In this document: positions 9,398 to 17,912 of the stretch, in pieces
Numbering within the stretch: position 1 is the first letter of the stretch
Layout of the letters: each line of letters opens with the position of its first letter
Assembly (NCBI RefSeq): GCF_025252405.1
Contig: NZ_CP104307.1
Span: 2,666,001-2,730,000, forward strand
Origin: Flavobacterium sp. TR2
Lineage (GTDB): Bacteria; Bacteroidota; Bacteroidia; Flavobacteriales; Flavobacteriaceae
Direction of reading: 5' to 3'
Length of the DNA: 64,000 bases
Made by a program: the position numbers and the translations under genes
Notes under the pieces: model-generated
What the model was told of the DNA's origin: nothing
Databases searched by the model: none
What the model saw: only the letters and a program-made list of their open reading frames with translations

Positions 9398-10111
9398 ATG
9401 AAGCACATTTTATTTTTCATATTATTTTTTACTGCACTGTCTGTATCAGCCCAAATCGAGTCTAATACAAAATTCAAAACTATTTCAGGTGGAAAGTTTA
9501 CGGCAAAGCCTAAAAAGACTCCGATTCCTCAATCCAAAGATCCGTTGGCAGAATTTAATGATATGCCGGCAATTAAAACTCCAAATGTCTTTGAAAATAC
9601 GACTATAACTCCAAAATCAAAGTTTCAGATTGGAGAAGAGAAAAGTAAATTTACAATGTCTACAGAAACCGATTTTGCCAATCCAGGCGATCGATATGTG
9701 GCTAAAATGGAGAAAGATTTAGATAAAGCTTTAAAAGATGCTGGTTTAAGAGAAGGACGCGGCGTTTTGGTAAAGCGAAATATCTCGTTAGGAGATTTTA
9801 AAACCAAATCGGAATATTTTATTGTAAAGTTCCGTGATTTTGGAGCAATTGACGGAGATTTGGTTAAGGTTTCTTCGAATGATAATGTAATCCGCGACAG
9901 AATTTTATTGGATTCTAATTTCCAGCAAGTAAAAATTAATCTTACGCAAGGCTTTAACAAATTAGATTTTGAAGCCTTAAATATAGGTACGCTAGGAGGA
10001 AACACAGCAGAGATACAAGTCTATGACGATAAAGGCAATCTCGTAACAAATGATTATTGGGATAATCTGGCCGCAGGATTTAAGGCGTCTATTGTTGTGA
10101 CGAAAGAATAG
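9398..10111 (+). CDS. Secreted protein of unknown function
   Basis: No family recognised. The chosen ATG gives a 237-residue protein with a clear signal peptide (MKHILFFILFFTALSVSAQ). In-frame codons exist upstream to 9338 but would put a charged segment before the signal peptide and start at or before the predicted transcription start. The mature protein has a Lys/Pro-rich N-terminal stretch, then a soluble alpha/beta region with several DxGxLV and NIGTLGGNTAEIQV segments that look like a beta-rich domain at the C terminus. It is likely periplasmic or outer-membrane associated. It converges with the gene at 10253-10780. Confidence 0.75.
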   Translation: MKHILFFILFFTALSVSAQIESNTKFKTISGGKFTAKPKKTPIPQSKDPLAEFNDMPAIKTPNVFENTTITPKSKFQIGEEKSKFTMSTETDFANPGDRYVAKMEKDLDKALKDAGLREGRGVLVKRNISLGDFKTKSEYFIVKFRDFGAIDGDLVKVSSNDNVIRDRILLDSNFQQVKINLTQGFNKLDFEALNIGTLGGNTAEIQVYDDKGNLVTNDYWDNLAAGFKASIVVTKE

Positions 10112-10124
10112 AGCGCTTTTAGCG

Positions 10125-10250
10125 CTAGTTTCAAAGTAACAAAGGTTCAAAGGGACAAAGTTTTTATACTTCGTTTGCCTTTGAACCTTTTTTATTGAGT
10201 TGCAGTATAAATCTCTGAACCTTTGCTGCTTTGGCCCTTTGAACCTAAAA
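10125..10250. repeat. Inverted repeat of the CAAAGGTTCAAAG family
   Basis: This convergent gap contains CAAAGGTTCAAAGG near its left end and complementary CCTTTGAACC words near the middle and right end, with a T tract. It can act as a two-way terminator. The same words build the 130-bp tandem repeats at 10.9-11.4 kb. Confidence 0.65.
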
Positions 10251-10252
10251 AG

Positions 10253-10780
10253 TTAAAACGGATCCGCAGTCACCTTAAACTTCATATCTGCTTTTACCGT
10301 AACATCTTTTGTTAAGGTTTCTTTTATGGTTACTTTGGTTCTTATTTTATAGCTGTCTGCTTTAATGTATTGATCTAGTTTTTGATCGGTGCAAATCAAA
10401 TCGATTGTGTTGCTGGATGCATTGATGTTGTCTAAATAAGCCAATTCGATTTCATCTGAATTTGATGTCGAAATATACAGATGAACCGATTTTAAAAACG
10501 TAAAAGTTTTGTCAGAAGGATCAGTAATGGATAATTTCAGCGATCTGATTTTAACATCTTTTACCAGACTTGCTTTTGTTTTATTGTTTTCAAACTCAGC
10601 CGAAGAATTGGTTGTAACATCTGGAGTGATTATTTCCGAAGGCAGATTGATTGGAGAAGTGCTTTGAATTTTAATCGAAGCATTATTCGAAATGGTAAAT
10701 GTCAATAAATCATCAACCGTGTTACAAGAAGAGAAAAAGACTGATGCAAAAGCAGTCAAGGCAATAATTTTTGATTTCAT
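10253..10780 (-). CDS. Probable lipoprotein of unknown function
   Basis: A 175-residue protein with a lipoprotein signal (SVFFSSCNT, Cys near residue 19). The rest is Thr/Ser/Lys-rich with alternating polar/hydrophobic residues, as in an immunoglobulin-like beta-sandwich: the phrases VKIRSLKLSITDPSDKTFTFLKSVHLYIS and the final VTVKADMKFKVTADPF read as beta strands. No catalytic motif is visible. It converges with the secreted protein gene ending at 10111. Function is unknown; a cell-surface or periplasmic structural role is only a guess. Confidence 0.72.
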   Translation of the reverse strand: MKSKIIALTAFASVFFSSCNTVDDLLTFTISNNASIKIQSTSPINLPSEIITPDVTTNSSAEFENNKTKASLVKDVKIRSLKLSITDPSDKTFTFLKSVHLYISTSNSDEIELAYLDNINASSNTIDLICTDQKLDQYIKADSYKIRTKVTIKETLTKDVTVKADMKFKVTADPF

Positions 10781-10856
10781 AGTTAATTTAAAATTTGTTT
10801 TTTTCGTAAATACGAATTTTTGGATTGTTTGGATTTTTTTTGCGAAGATACTAAGT

Positions 10857-10902
10857 TGTTAAGATTCTATCCCGACGGTTCGGGATAGCATCTTAGAATC
10901 TA
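10857..10902. repeat. Palindrome upstream of the tandem repeat block
   Basis: TATCCCGA and TCGGGATA form the core of a hairpin, extended by AAGATTCT on the left and the partly complementary TCTTAGAATC on the right. It sits just before the first 130-bp repeat. Confidence 0.55.
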
Positions 10903-10910
10903 CACCGAAA

Positions 10911-11435
10911 AAAAAAATCTTGGTTCAAAGATGCAAAGGTTCAAAGGAACAAAGCAAATAGTCTTTGGTGTTTTTGGTAAACCTTTGAACCTTTGTAGCT
11001 TTGAGCCTTTGACCCTAAAAATCGGAGCGTTGAAAAAAAATATTTTTTTCTGGGTTAAAAGATGCAAAGGTTCAACGGAACAAAGCAAATAATCTTTGTT
11101 GTTTTTGTAAACCTTTGAACCTTTGTAGCTTTGAGCCTTTGACCCTAAAAATCGGAGCGTTGAAAAAAAATATTTTTTTCTGGGTTCAAAGATGCAAAGG
11201 TTCAACGGAACAAAGCAAATAATCTTTGTTGTTTTTGTAAACCTTTGAACCTTTGTCGCTTTGAGCCTTTGACCCTAAAAATCGGAACGTTGAAAAAAAA
11301 TATTTTTTTCTTGGTTCAAAGATGCAAAGGTTCAAAGGAACAAAGCAAATAGTCTTTGGTGTTTTTTGTAAACCTTTGAACCTTTGTCGCTTTGAGCCTT
11401 TGATCCTAAAAATCGGAACGTTGAAAAAAAATATT
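10911..11435. repeat. Four tandem copies of a ~130-bp hairpin-forming repeat
   Basis: Four units begin near 10920, 11051, 11181 and 11311 (period 130-131 bp). Each unit contains GGTTCAAAGATGCAAAGG on the left, AACCTTTGAACCTTTG on the right, then CCTAAAAATCGGARCGTTG and a poly-A/T stretch. Left and right parts are imperfectly complementary, so each unit can fold into a long hairpin. Copies differ at scattered bases only. The block fills the space between a lipoprotein gene and the guaA promoter. An open frame seen on the minus strand is only a by-product of the repeat. Confidence 0.9.
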
Positions 11436-11459
11436 TATTTTTTCAACGTTCCGATTTTT
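11408..11459. repeat. Perfect 22-bp inverted repeat just upstream of guaA
   Basis: The arms (11408-11429 and 11438-11459) are perfectly complementary, with core ATCGGAACGTTG, around an 8-nt A/T loop. The left arm is the tail of the last 130-bp repeat; the right arm is its exact reverse complement and ends 20 bp before the guaA -7 element. Confidence 0.8.
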
Positions 11460-11478
11460 CAATTTCGAATATAAAAAG

Positions 11479-11486
11479 TATTTTTG
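11479..11486 (+). promoter_or_regulatory. -7 element of guaA
   Basis: TATTTTTG matches TAnnTTTG exactly. It ends only 3 nt before the guaA ATG at 11490, so the transcript should start at or within a few bases of the start codon. Confidence 0.55.
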
Positions 11487-11489
11487 CGC

Positions 11490-13019
11490 ATGCAACACAA
11501 CGTACTTATTTTAGATTTCGGATCGCAATATACTCAGCTTATTGCGCGTAGAGTTCGCGAATTAAATATATTCTGCGAAATTTTTCCTTACAATCACATT
11601 CCAAGTGATTTATCAAGTTATAAAGCCGTAATTTTAGGAGGAAGCCCTTTCTCTGTAAGAGGAGAAGATGCGCCACATCCTGATTTATCACAAATTAGAG
11701 GCAAAATGCCTTTGCTTGCCGTTTGTTATGGAGCACAATATTTGGCTCATTTCAGCGGTGGTGAAGTAGCTGCTTCTAATACAAGAGAATACGGTAGAGC
11801 AAACTTGTCTTATATTAAAGAAGGCGAAACTTTCTTTGAAGGAGTTTCAGAAAATAGCCAAGTTTGGATGAGCCATAGCGATAGTATCAAAGCTCTTCCA
11901 ACAAATGCTGTAAAATTAGCCAGCACGCATGATGTAGAATTTGCTGCTTACAAAATTGAAGGCGAAACGACTTATGCAATTCAATACCATCCAGAAGTTT
12001 ACCATTCTACAGATGGGAAGAAAATGCTTGAAAACTTCTTAGTAAAAATTGCTGAAGTTCCTCAAAACTTTACTCCAAATGCTTTCGTTGATGAAATGGT
12101 AGCAGAATTGAAAGAAAAACTAGGAAATGATAAAGTAGTTCTTGGTTTATCTGGAGGAGTAGATTCGACAGTGGCAGCAGTTTTGTTAAACAAAGCAATC
12201 GGACAAAATTTATATTGCATCTTCGTAAATAACGGTCTTTTACGTAAAAACGAATTCGAAAATGTATTGAACCAATACAAAGGAATGGGATTAAACGTAA
12301 AAGGTGTAGATGCGGGAGATCGTTTTCTTGGCGAATTAGCAGGAATCAGTGATCCAGAAACAAAACGTAAAACAATCGGTCGTGTATTTATCGAAGTTTT
12401 TGATGATGAATCGCACCTATTAGAAGACGTAAAATGGTTGGCGCAAGGAACTATTTACCCAGACGTTATCGAGTCTGTTTCGGTAAAAGGGCCATCAGCT
12501 ACAATTAAATCGCACCACAATGTTGGTGGGTTGCCAGATTATATGAAATTAAAAATTGTAGAACCGCTTAGAATGCTTTTCAAAGACGAAGTGCGAAGAG
12601 TAGGAGCTACATTAGGAATAGATCCTGAATTGCTGGGAAGACACCCTTTCCCAGGACCGGGATTATCAATTCGAATCTTAGGAGATATTACTCCAGAGAA
12701 AGTTAGAATTTTGCAAGATGTAGATTCTGTATTTATCGAAGGATTAAAGTCTTGGGGATTATACGATAAAGTTTGGCAGGCTGGAGCAATTTTGCTTCCA
12801 GTAAACTCTGTTGGTGTTATGGGCGACGAGCGTACGTACGAAAAAGTAGTGGCGCTTAGAGCTGTAGAATCAACAGATGGTATGACTGCTGACTGGGTTC
12901 ATTTGCCTTACGATTTCTTGATGAAAGTATCTAATGATATTATCAATAAAGTAAAAGGTGTGAATCGTGTAGTTTACGATATTAGTTCAAAACCACCTGC
13001 AACAATTGAGTGGGAATAG
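11490..13019 (+). CDS. guaA: GMP synthase (glutamine-hydrolysing)
   Basis: A 509-residue enzyme that converts XMP, ATP and glutamine to GMP. The class I glutamine amidotransferase domain (about 1-195) has the nucleophile C79 in LAVCYGAQY and the His-x-Glu pair in YHPEVYH. The ATP pyrophosphatase domain has the P-loop SGGVDST starting near residue 221, and the C-terminal dimerisation domain ends in [10 protein letters not shown] chose the ATG at 11490 over the in-frame TTG at 11484 because the protein family begins [13 protein letters not shown] and the TTG lies inside the predicted -7 element. A strong terminator follows directly. Confidence 0.97.
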   Translation: MQHNVLILDFGSQYTQLIARRVRELNIFCEIFPYNHIPSDLSSYKAVILGGSPFSVRGEDAPHPDLSQIRGKMPLLAVCYGAQYLAHFSGGEVAASNTREYGRANLSYIKEGETFFEGVSENSQVWMSHSDSIKALPTNAVKLASTHDVEFAAYKIEGETTYAIQYHPEVYHSTDGKKMLENFLVKIAEVPQNFTPNAFVDEMVAELKEKLGNDKVVLGLSGGVDSTVAAVLLNKAIGQNLYCIFVNNGLLRKNEFENVLNQYKGMGLNVKGVDAGDRFLGELAGISDPETKRKTIGRVFIEVFDDESHLLEDVKWLAQGTIYPDVIESVSVKGPSATIKSHHNVGGLPDYMKLKIVEPLRMLFKDEVRRVGATLGIDPELLGRHPFPGPGLSIRILGDITPEKVRILQDVDSVFIEGLKSWGLYDKVWQAGAILLPVNSVGVMGDERTYEKVVALRAVESTDGMTADWVHLPYDFLMKVSNDIINKVKGVNRVVYDISSKPPATIEWE

Positions 13020-13030
13020 TAGCATAATTT

Positions 13031-13067
13031 AAAATTAAGGTCTTACATTTGTAAGGCCTTAATTTTT
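13031..13067 (+). terminator. guaA terminator
   Basis: AATTAAGG-TCTTAC and GTAAGG-CCTTAATT arms form a hairpin with a short loop followed by TTTTTT, 12 bp past the guaA stop. Confidence 0.8.
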
Positions 13068-13082
13068 TATAACCTACTATTT

Positions 13083-14993
13083 ATGAGAGAACTTTTAACA
13101 ATTTCTCTTGTGTTTATTTTGTCTTTTAACAAAATAATTGCGCAAGATTCAATTATCGAGCACAAGATTCAAAAAGGTGAAACCGCTTATTTTATTGCCC
13201 AAAAGTATAAGGTTTCTATCGATGAGATTTACAAACTCAACCCCGAATCGCAAAACGGAATCAAAGACAATCAGGTTTTAAAGATTCCAGTTCACAACCT
13301 AGAAAACACGGTTTCAAAGCAGCGAACCCATATTGTTGCGCCAAAAGAAACATTGTTTGGCTTATCTAAACAATATCAGGTTTCTGTAGAAGCCATTCAG
13401 AAAGCCAATCAGGAAACTCTTGCCAACGGACTTCAAATAGGTCAAGAACTGATTATTCCTCAAAATTCAGATCATTCTCCAACAGAAAATGTGGTTCTTT
13501 CAAAAACGACACATCAAGTTGTGGCTAAAGAATCTTTGTTTAGCATTGCGAGACAGTACAATGTTTCGGTTCAGGATTTAGAAAATCTCAATAAAGATAT
13601 TTTAATTAATGGATTGCAGATTGGTCAGACGATTTCGATTCCAAACAAAAGAAAAACATTGGACGGAAGAGTTCGTGTTATCAATCAGGAAACGGTTTTT
13701 CATGTCGTTGAACCAAAGGAAACCAAGTTTTCGATTGCCAAGAAATACGGAATTTCAATAGATCAATTAGAATCTCAAAATCCTGAAATTGTAAACGGAT
13801 TAATTGTTGGAAACAAATTGGCTATTAATACCAAAGAGATAAAACCAGCAAATGAAAGCGAAGAATTGATGCTGGCTCTGGCCGAAAAACAGGTTGTGGT
13901 TGAAAAAACAAAAGCCAAAACAGTTGAAATAGAAGATTTGAAAGACCGTTTGGTTGTTCAGAAAGAAATGAATCAGAAAATTATCAAGATTAATGATTTA
14001 AAAGTGAATCTGAATGATATGAATGGTTCTAAAGAAAACTCGGTTGAAAAATTGCGTTTGGTTTTGGAAGCCAATAAAAATGTGCAGGATGTTTTAATGG
14101 CAAAATTAGATTCGCTTGTTGTGGCAATGAATGATGATTTGAAAGAATTGAAACGAATGGACATTCTAAATGTTGAAGAATCAAAAAGATTAGAGAAACA
14201 ATCTTTTGAAGGCATCAATAAAACCAATGAACTGTCTTCTCAATTGAAGAAAGAATTGGCAGAAAACCGAAAAGTTTATGCAGGCTTGATGAATAAAGTG
14301 GAGAAAATCGCTGTTGAGGAGAATCAGGAATACAAGAAGAAAATTCGCGAAAGCGAGAAAAAGGCCAATGCAGAACCTTTGCAGCAGCGTTTATCATTAG
14401 AAGAAATTAAGCGTTATAAAGATGAGCAGCAAAAAGGGGATGTGCAAAACCAGCTTTTAATAGCCAAAATGGATTCGCTGGATATTCAGAAAAAAATTGA
14501 AGTAAAAAGACACATCAGCAAGGCTTCCTATTATAGTATGGAAGCTCGAAAGTTTGATGACAAACTGGCTTTGATTAAACTGAAAAAATATCAGGATGAA
14601 GCAGTCAAAAAACAGAAGAAAAACAATACTGTTGAAAATTCAAAAATAATTTCGCTGGAAGAAATGAAACAAGAATTGAAAGACAATCCGTTAAGGGCCG
14701 ATAAAACAGTAAAAGTAGAAGTTTATGATAATCTTCGAGAAGTTTCGAACGGGTATTACTTAGTTTTGGGTATATTTACAGACGCAGTTGACCGAGATAA
14801 GCTTATTATGAAACTCATTGATTCTGGAGATTTTAACGCTAGCTTCTTTTTCAATATTAACAGTCTTTCCTACTATGTTTACAGCGATAAATTCGAAAAC
14901 ATGGAAGAAGTGCTTTATAAATGCAAGAAAAAAGAAGAAGATGAGTTATATAAAGAAATCTTAATTGCCAAAGTAGAAATCGATTTGAGATGA
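13083..14993 (+). CDS. Secreted protein with four LysM domains and a SPOR-like C terminus
   Basis: A 636-residue exported protein. A signal peptide (about 1-20) is followed by four LysM peptidoglycan-binding repeats (about 24-68, 83-126, 143-186, 207-250; each with a YxVS/YGIS helix start and an N-x-L-x-V/I-G-Q motif). A long charged helical region (about 255-560) is rich in Glu/Lys heptads and likely forms a coiled coil. The last 75 residues (GYYLVLGIFTDAVDRDKL onwards) have the look of a SPOR domain, which binds denuded septal glycan. It probably acts at the cell wall. The following gene encodes a second multi-LysM protein. The SPOR call is by eye and tentative. Confidence 0.85.
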   Translation: MRELLTISLVFILSFNKIIAQDSIIEHKIQKGETAYFIAQKYKVSIDEIYKLNPESQNGIKDNQVLKIPVHNLENTVSKQRTHIVAPKETLFGLSKQYQVSVEAIQKANQETLANGLQIGQELIIPQNSDHSPTENVVLSKTTHQVVAKESLFSIARQYNVSVQDLENLNKDILINGLQIGQTISIPNKRKTLDGRVRVINQETVFHVVEPKETKFSIAKKYGISIDQLESQNPEIVNGLIVGNKLAINTKEIKPANESEELMLALAEKQVVVEKTKAKTVEIEDLKDRLVVQKEMNQKIIKINDLKVNLNDMNGSKENSVEKLRLVLEANKNVQDVLMAKLDSLVVAMNDDLKELKRMDILNVEESKRLEKQSFEGINKTNELSSQLKKELAENRKVYAGLMNKVEKIAVEENQEYKKKIRESEKKANAEPLQQRLSLEEIKRYKDEQQKGDVQNQLLIAKMDSLDIQKKIEVKRHISKASYYSMEARKFDDKLALIKLKKYQDEAVKKQKKNNTVENSKIISLEEMKQELKDNPLRADKTVKVEVYDNLREVSNGYYLVLGIFTDAVDRDKLIMKLIDSGDFNASFFFNINSLSYYVYSDKFENMEEVLYKCKKKEEDELYKEILIAKVEIDLR

Positions 14994-15087
14994 TTTTCGA
15001 TTGAAATAACAAACGGCTCGAATTTTGCTTTTAGCAACTCTGTGAGATATTTTTAAATTAAGAAATTAAATTGTTTTAAGCCATATT

Positions 15088-17163
15088 ATGAAATACTATT
15101 TAACATTATTGTCTCTTGTATTCTTTATCAGTTCAAGTGCTTTTTCTCAGGAAAAAGTGGTGAAGTATAAAGTGTCAAGCGGTGAAACTATTAATCAGAT
15201 TGCTCAAAAATTTAAGGTTACGCCTTATGATATTTATCAACTTAATCCAGACGCAAGAACAGGGTTGGTGCCAAATTCTGTGCTGTTGATTCCAACTAAA
15301 ACAGGGGAGGCAAAAAAAGAAGCTGCTGAGGCTAAAACTGCAGCGGTTTCAGGAAAAGAGATTATTCATGAAGTGCAGCCAAAAGAGACGTTTTACAGCA
15401 TTGAGAAAAAATACGGAATCTCTGACGAAGCTTTAAAAGCAGCAAATCCGTTTTTGGAGAAGACAGGCGTTCAGATTGGACAGAAATTGGTTATTCCAGC
15501 AAAAGGATCGGCTCCAAAAACAGCTGCAAAACCTGCTAAAGAAAAAGGTGCCGAAAAATATGTTTACCATGACGTTCAGCCAAAAGAAACAAAATTTGGA
15601 ATTGCAAAACAGTACAATATGACTGTAGAAGAATTAGAAAAACGCAATCCGGATATTGTTTCGAGCTTGCCAGTTGGTTACAGGCTTACAATAAAAGGGA
15701 CTGCACCAAAGACAGAACACGTTGCAACAGAAGCTACAAAACCTGCTGAAAGCAAGAAGCCTGCTGAATCCTCTAAAAAAGCGGTAACGTATATGGATTA
15801 TCAGGTGAAACCGAAAGAAACTTTCTATAGTTTAGGTAGAGTTTTTCATTTATCGCAAGACGAATTATTGGCATTAAATCCGTCACTTTCTGAAGGAGTA
15901 AAAGAAGGAATGGTTTTGAAAGTGCCTGCTGGATATGTAGCTCCTGCACCTATTATAGCTGCGCAAGTGCCTGCTGAAAAACCTGCCGATTCTTCGGTAA
16001 GTAAATCAGTAGAAAGCTCTGGCGGAGGAATTAAGATTGTTGATAAAGTAAAATCAACGGAAAATGAAAATGTAGAAATTGTAGAATTAACCAAAAAAAG
16101 AGGTATTAATGAACGTAAAAAAGTAGTTTTATTGCTTCCTTTTAATTTGGCTAAAGTGCAAAGCGATACTTCGGGAACTGCTAACAGAATTAAAAATGAT
16201 AAGTTCTTAAATATGACCTTAGATTTTTATTCTGGAGCTTTGATGGCGATTGATTCTGCAAAAACATTGAAATTGCCAATTGATGTTGCTATTTACGATT
16301 CGCAAGAAACAAAAACGACTTCGAATGTTGTAGGTTTGACTCAGAAACTTCAAGATGCAGATGCTGTAATTGGACCATTTTACCAAAGTAACGCAGAAAC
16401 GGCTGCAAGTATGCTCCGTTCGTATAATGTTCCTGTAATTTCACCTTTGTCAAAAGATAGCGCAAATCCTATTGATAATTTGTACCAAACAATACCTTCA
16501 AATGATGTGATCAGAAATGCAGTTTTTGATTATATGCGTTCTAAAAACGGAAATATTGTAGCAGTAATCGATAAGAAAAAAGAGTCGGTAATTAATTATA
16601 TCAAACAAAATCAGAAAGGGGTTGCATTTGCGTCTCTGACTGAAACTGGCGGTTTGGACGTTGCCAATTTGAAGAGCTTGCTGATACCAAACAGAATGAA
16701 TTATGTTGTGATGGAAACAGGTAATACAGCGATGGTAAAAGCTACGATAAAAGCGATGCTCGATTCTCAAAAAACGTGTCAGGTTCAATTGGTGATTTTA
16801 GAGCCGAATAGCACATTGGATACAGACGAAATTGTTTTTGATAATTTGGTAAAACTAAAATTAATGTATCCTTCTGTAACTCGTGAAAGCGATGAGCAGC
16901 CAGTTTTAATTTATGAAAAGCAATATCGCTTGAAAAACAAAGCAAATCCGACGACTTACGCAACAAGAGGATTTGACGTAACGTTTGATACGATGATGCG
17001 TTTAATGCAAGGAAAAACATTCCAAGAAACAGCTGATTTGATGACAACTCAGCAGGTAGATAATAAATTTCAATATTATAGAAAAGAAGATGGCGGACAC
17101 GCTAATAAAGGGGTGTACATCTTATATTATGATAGTGACTTAACTTTAAAAGTAGCAAATTAA
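15088..17163 (+). CDS. LysM protein with a C-terminal periplasmic-binding-protein-like domain
   Basis: A 691-residue exported protein: signal peptide (about 1-20, SSAFSQ), four LysM repeats (about 24-67, 93-137, 150-198 and 232-277) separated by Ala/Lys/Pro-rich linkers, then a domain (about 340-690) that resembles the type I periplasmic binding fold of branched-chain amino acid receptors (RKKVVLLLPFNLA, DFYSGALMAIDSAK, VIGPFYQSNAETAA). No ABC permease genes are nearby, so it is unlikely to be a transport receptor; a wall-sensing or regulatory role is more plausible. Its stop codon overlaps the next start by one base (TAATG). Confidence 0.88.
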   Translation: MKYYLTLLSLVFFISSSAFSQEKVVKYKVSSGETINQIAQKFKVTPYDIYQLNPDARTGLVPNSVLLIPTKTGEAKKEAAEAKTAAVSGKEIIHEVQPKETFYSIEKKYGISDEALKAANPFLEKTGVQIGQKLVIPAKGSAPKTAAKPAKEKGAEKYVYHDVQPKETKFGIAKQYNMTVEELEKRNPDIVSSLPVGYRLTIKGTAPKTEHVATEATKPAESKKPAESSKKAVTYMDYQVKPKETFYSLGRVFHLSQDELLALNPSLSEGVKEGMVLKVPAGYVAPAPIIAAQVPAEKPADSSVSKSVESSGGGIKIVDKVKSTENENVEIVELTKKRGINERKKVVLLLPFNLAKVQSDTSGTANRIKNDKFLNMTLDFYSGALMAIDSAKTLKLPIDVAIYDSQETKTTSNVVGLTQKLQDADAVIGPFYQSNAETAASMLRSYNVPVISPLSKDSANPIDNLYQTIPSNDVIRNAVFDYMRSKNGNIVAVIDKKKESVINYIKQNQKGVAFASLTETGGLDVANLKSLLIPNRMNYVVMETGNTAMVKATIKAMLDSQKTCQVQLVILEPNSTLDTDEIVFDNLVKLKLMYPSVTRESDEQPVLIYEKQYRLKNKANPTTYATRGFDVTFDTMMRLMQGKTFQETADLMTTQQVDNKFQYYRKEDGGHANKGVYILYYDSDLTLKVAN

Positions 17164-17564
17164 TGACATCAAAAGTAACCTATTTAGGAGATTTAAGAAC
17201 AAGTTCGATTCACGTGCAGTCAGGAAGCGAAATCATTTCTGACGCACCATTAGATAATAACGGAAAAGGAGAAGCATTTTCTCCAACAGATACAGTAGCA
17301 AACGCTTTGGCAAGCTGCATGATGACTATTATGGGAATCAAAGCCCGCGATTTAGAAGTTGATTTTGTTGGTTCTACAGCAGAAGTAACTAAAATTATGA
17401 ATGCAGAGCCAAGAAGAATTGGAGCAATCGAGATTGTATTTCAAATGAAAAGCAACGCTGACGAAAAGAGCAAAACAATTTTGGAGCGTGCTGCAATGAC
17501 TTGTCCAGTTTTTTTAAGTTTAAGCAGTGAAATTGAAAAGAAAATTAGTTTCAACTGGAACTAA
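17163..17564 (+). CDS. OsmC-family protein
   Basis: A 133-residue OsmC/Ohr-type protein. The two redox-active cysteines of the family are present, in LASCMMTIMG and MTCPVFLSL, fitting a thiol-dependent peroxidase that reduces organic hydroperoxides. It begins within the stop codon of the LysM protein gene, so translation is coupled. That pairing of a cytoplasmic stress enzyme with a wall protein gives no clear functional clue. A strong terminator follows. Confidence 0.87.
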   Translation: MTSKVTYLGDLRTSSIHVQSGSEIISDAPLDNNGKGEAFSPTDTVANALASCMMTIMGIKARDLEVDFVGSTAEVTKIMNAEPRRIGAIEIVFQMKSNADEKSKTILERAAMTCPVFLSLSSEIEKKISFNWN

Positions 17565-17579
17565 TTCTTAACTGAATAG

Positions 17580-17618
17580 TAAAGGAGTTGTCTTAAAAAA
17601 AGGCAACTCCTTTTTTTT
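17580..17618 (+). terminator. OsmC gene terminator
   Basis: AAAGGAGTTG and CAACTCCTTT arms around an A-rich loop are followed by eight T residues. Confidence 0.85.
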
Positions 17619-17830
17619 AAGCTTTGGAGACACGGAATATGTATAGCAAAAATAAACGTTTAAAATATGTCGCTCCTCTGGAGCTTTTTCATTAACGTGA
17701 TTGAAATGCTATAAATATTTTGCCCTTCTGGGGCTTTTCATTTTTTTTAAGCTTCGGAGAAGCGAAATATTTATAGCAAAGAATTAGGATTACAATATAA
17801 AGCTCCGTAGGAGCGACATATTTTAGAATC
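17619..17830. repeat. Composite intergenic repeat (GTCGCTCC / GGAGCGAC family)
   Basis: The 348-bp gap holds no gene. It contains an inverted pair ATATGTCGCTCC...GGAGC (from about 17664) and GCTCC...GGAGCGACATAT (to about 17823), and a direct pair beginning AAGCTTYGGAGA and running through ATAGCAAA (about 17620 and 17748). The layout suggests a nested or decayed palindromic element. Confidence 0.65.
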
Positions 17831-17855
17831 TAAATTTTATGAATAGTCTAAAACA

Positions 17856-17889
17856 GACAAGAGAGCAACATCTACTTTGCTCTCTTGTC
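17856..17889 (-). terminator. Terminator of the GH109-type gene
   Basis: GACAAGAGAGCAA and TTGCTCTCTTGTC are perfect arms around a short loop; on the minus strand this lies 24 bp past the stop at 17913. Confidence 0.75.
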
Positions 17890-17912
17890 CCTTTTTAACT
17901 AACCAATAATAT

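Noticed and set aside
10900..11205. Minus-strand open frame of about 100 codons with repeated NLCIFEPR-like segments
   Set aside because: It lies wholly within the 130-bp tandem repeats, its residues repeat with the DNA period, and it has no promoter or homology pattern.
10911..11435. Possible CRISPR array
   Set aside because: The unit is about 130 bp with no unique spacers, and no cas genes are near.
11484..11489. TTG start for guaA
   Set aside because: It lies inside the predicted -7 element and adds residues (M-R) not present in the family, which begins MQHNV.
13155..13168. Partial LacI-operator-like string (ATCGAGCACA) inside the first LysM gene
   Set aside because: Only one half-site matches, there is no partner 23 bp away, and it is within coding sequence.
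15088..17163. ABC transporter substrate-binding protein
   Set aside because: The fold matches, but four LysM domains and the absence of permease or ATPase genes make a transport role unlikely.
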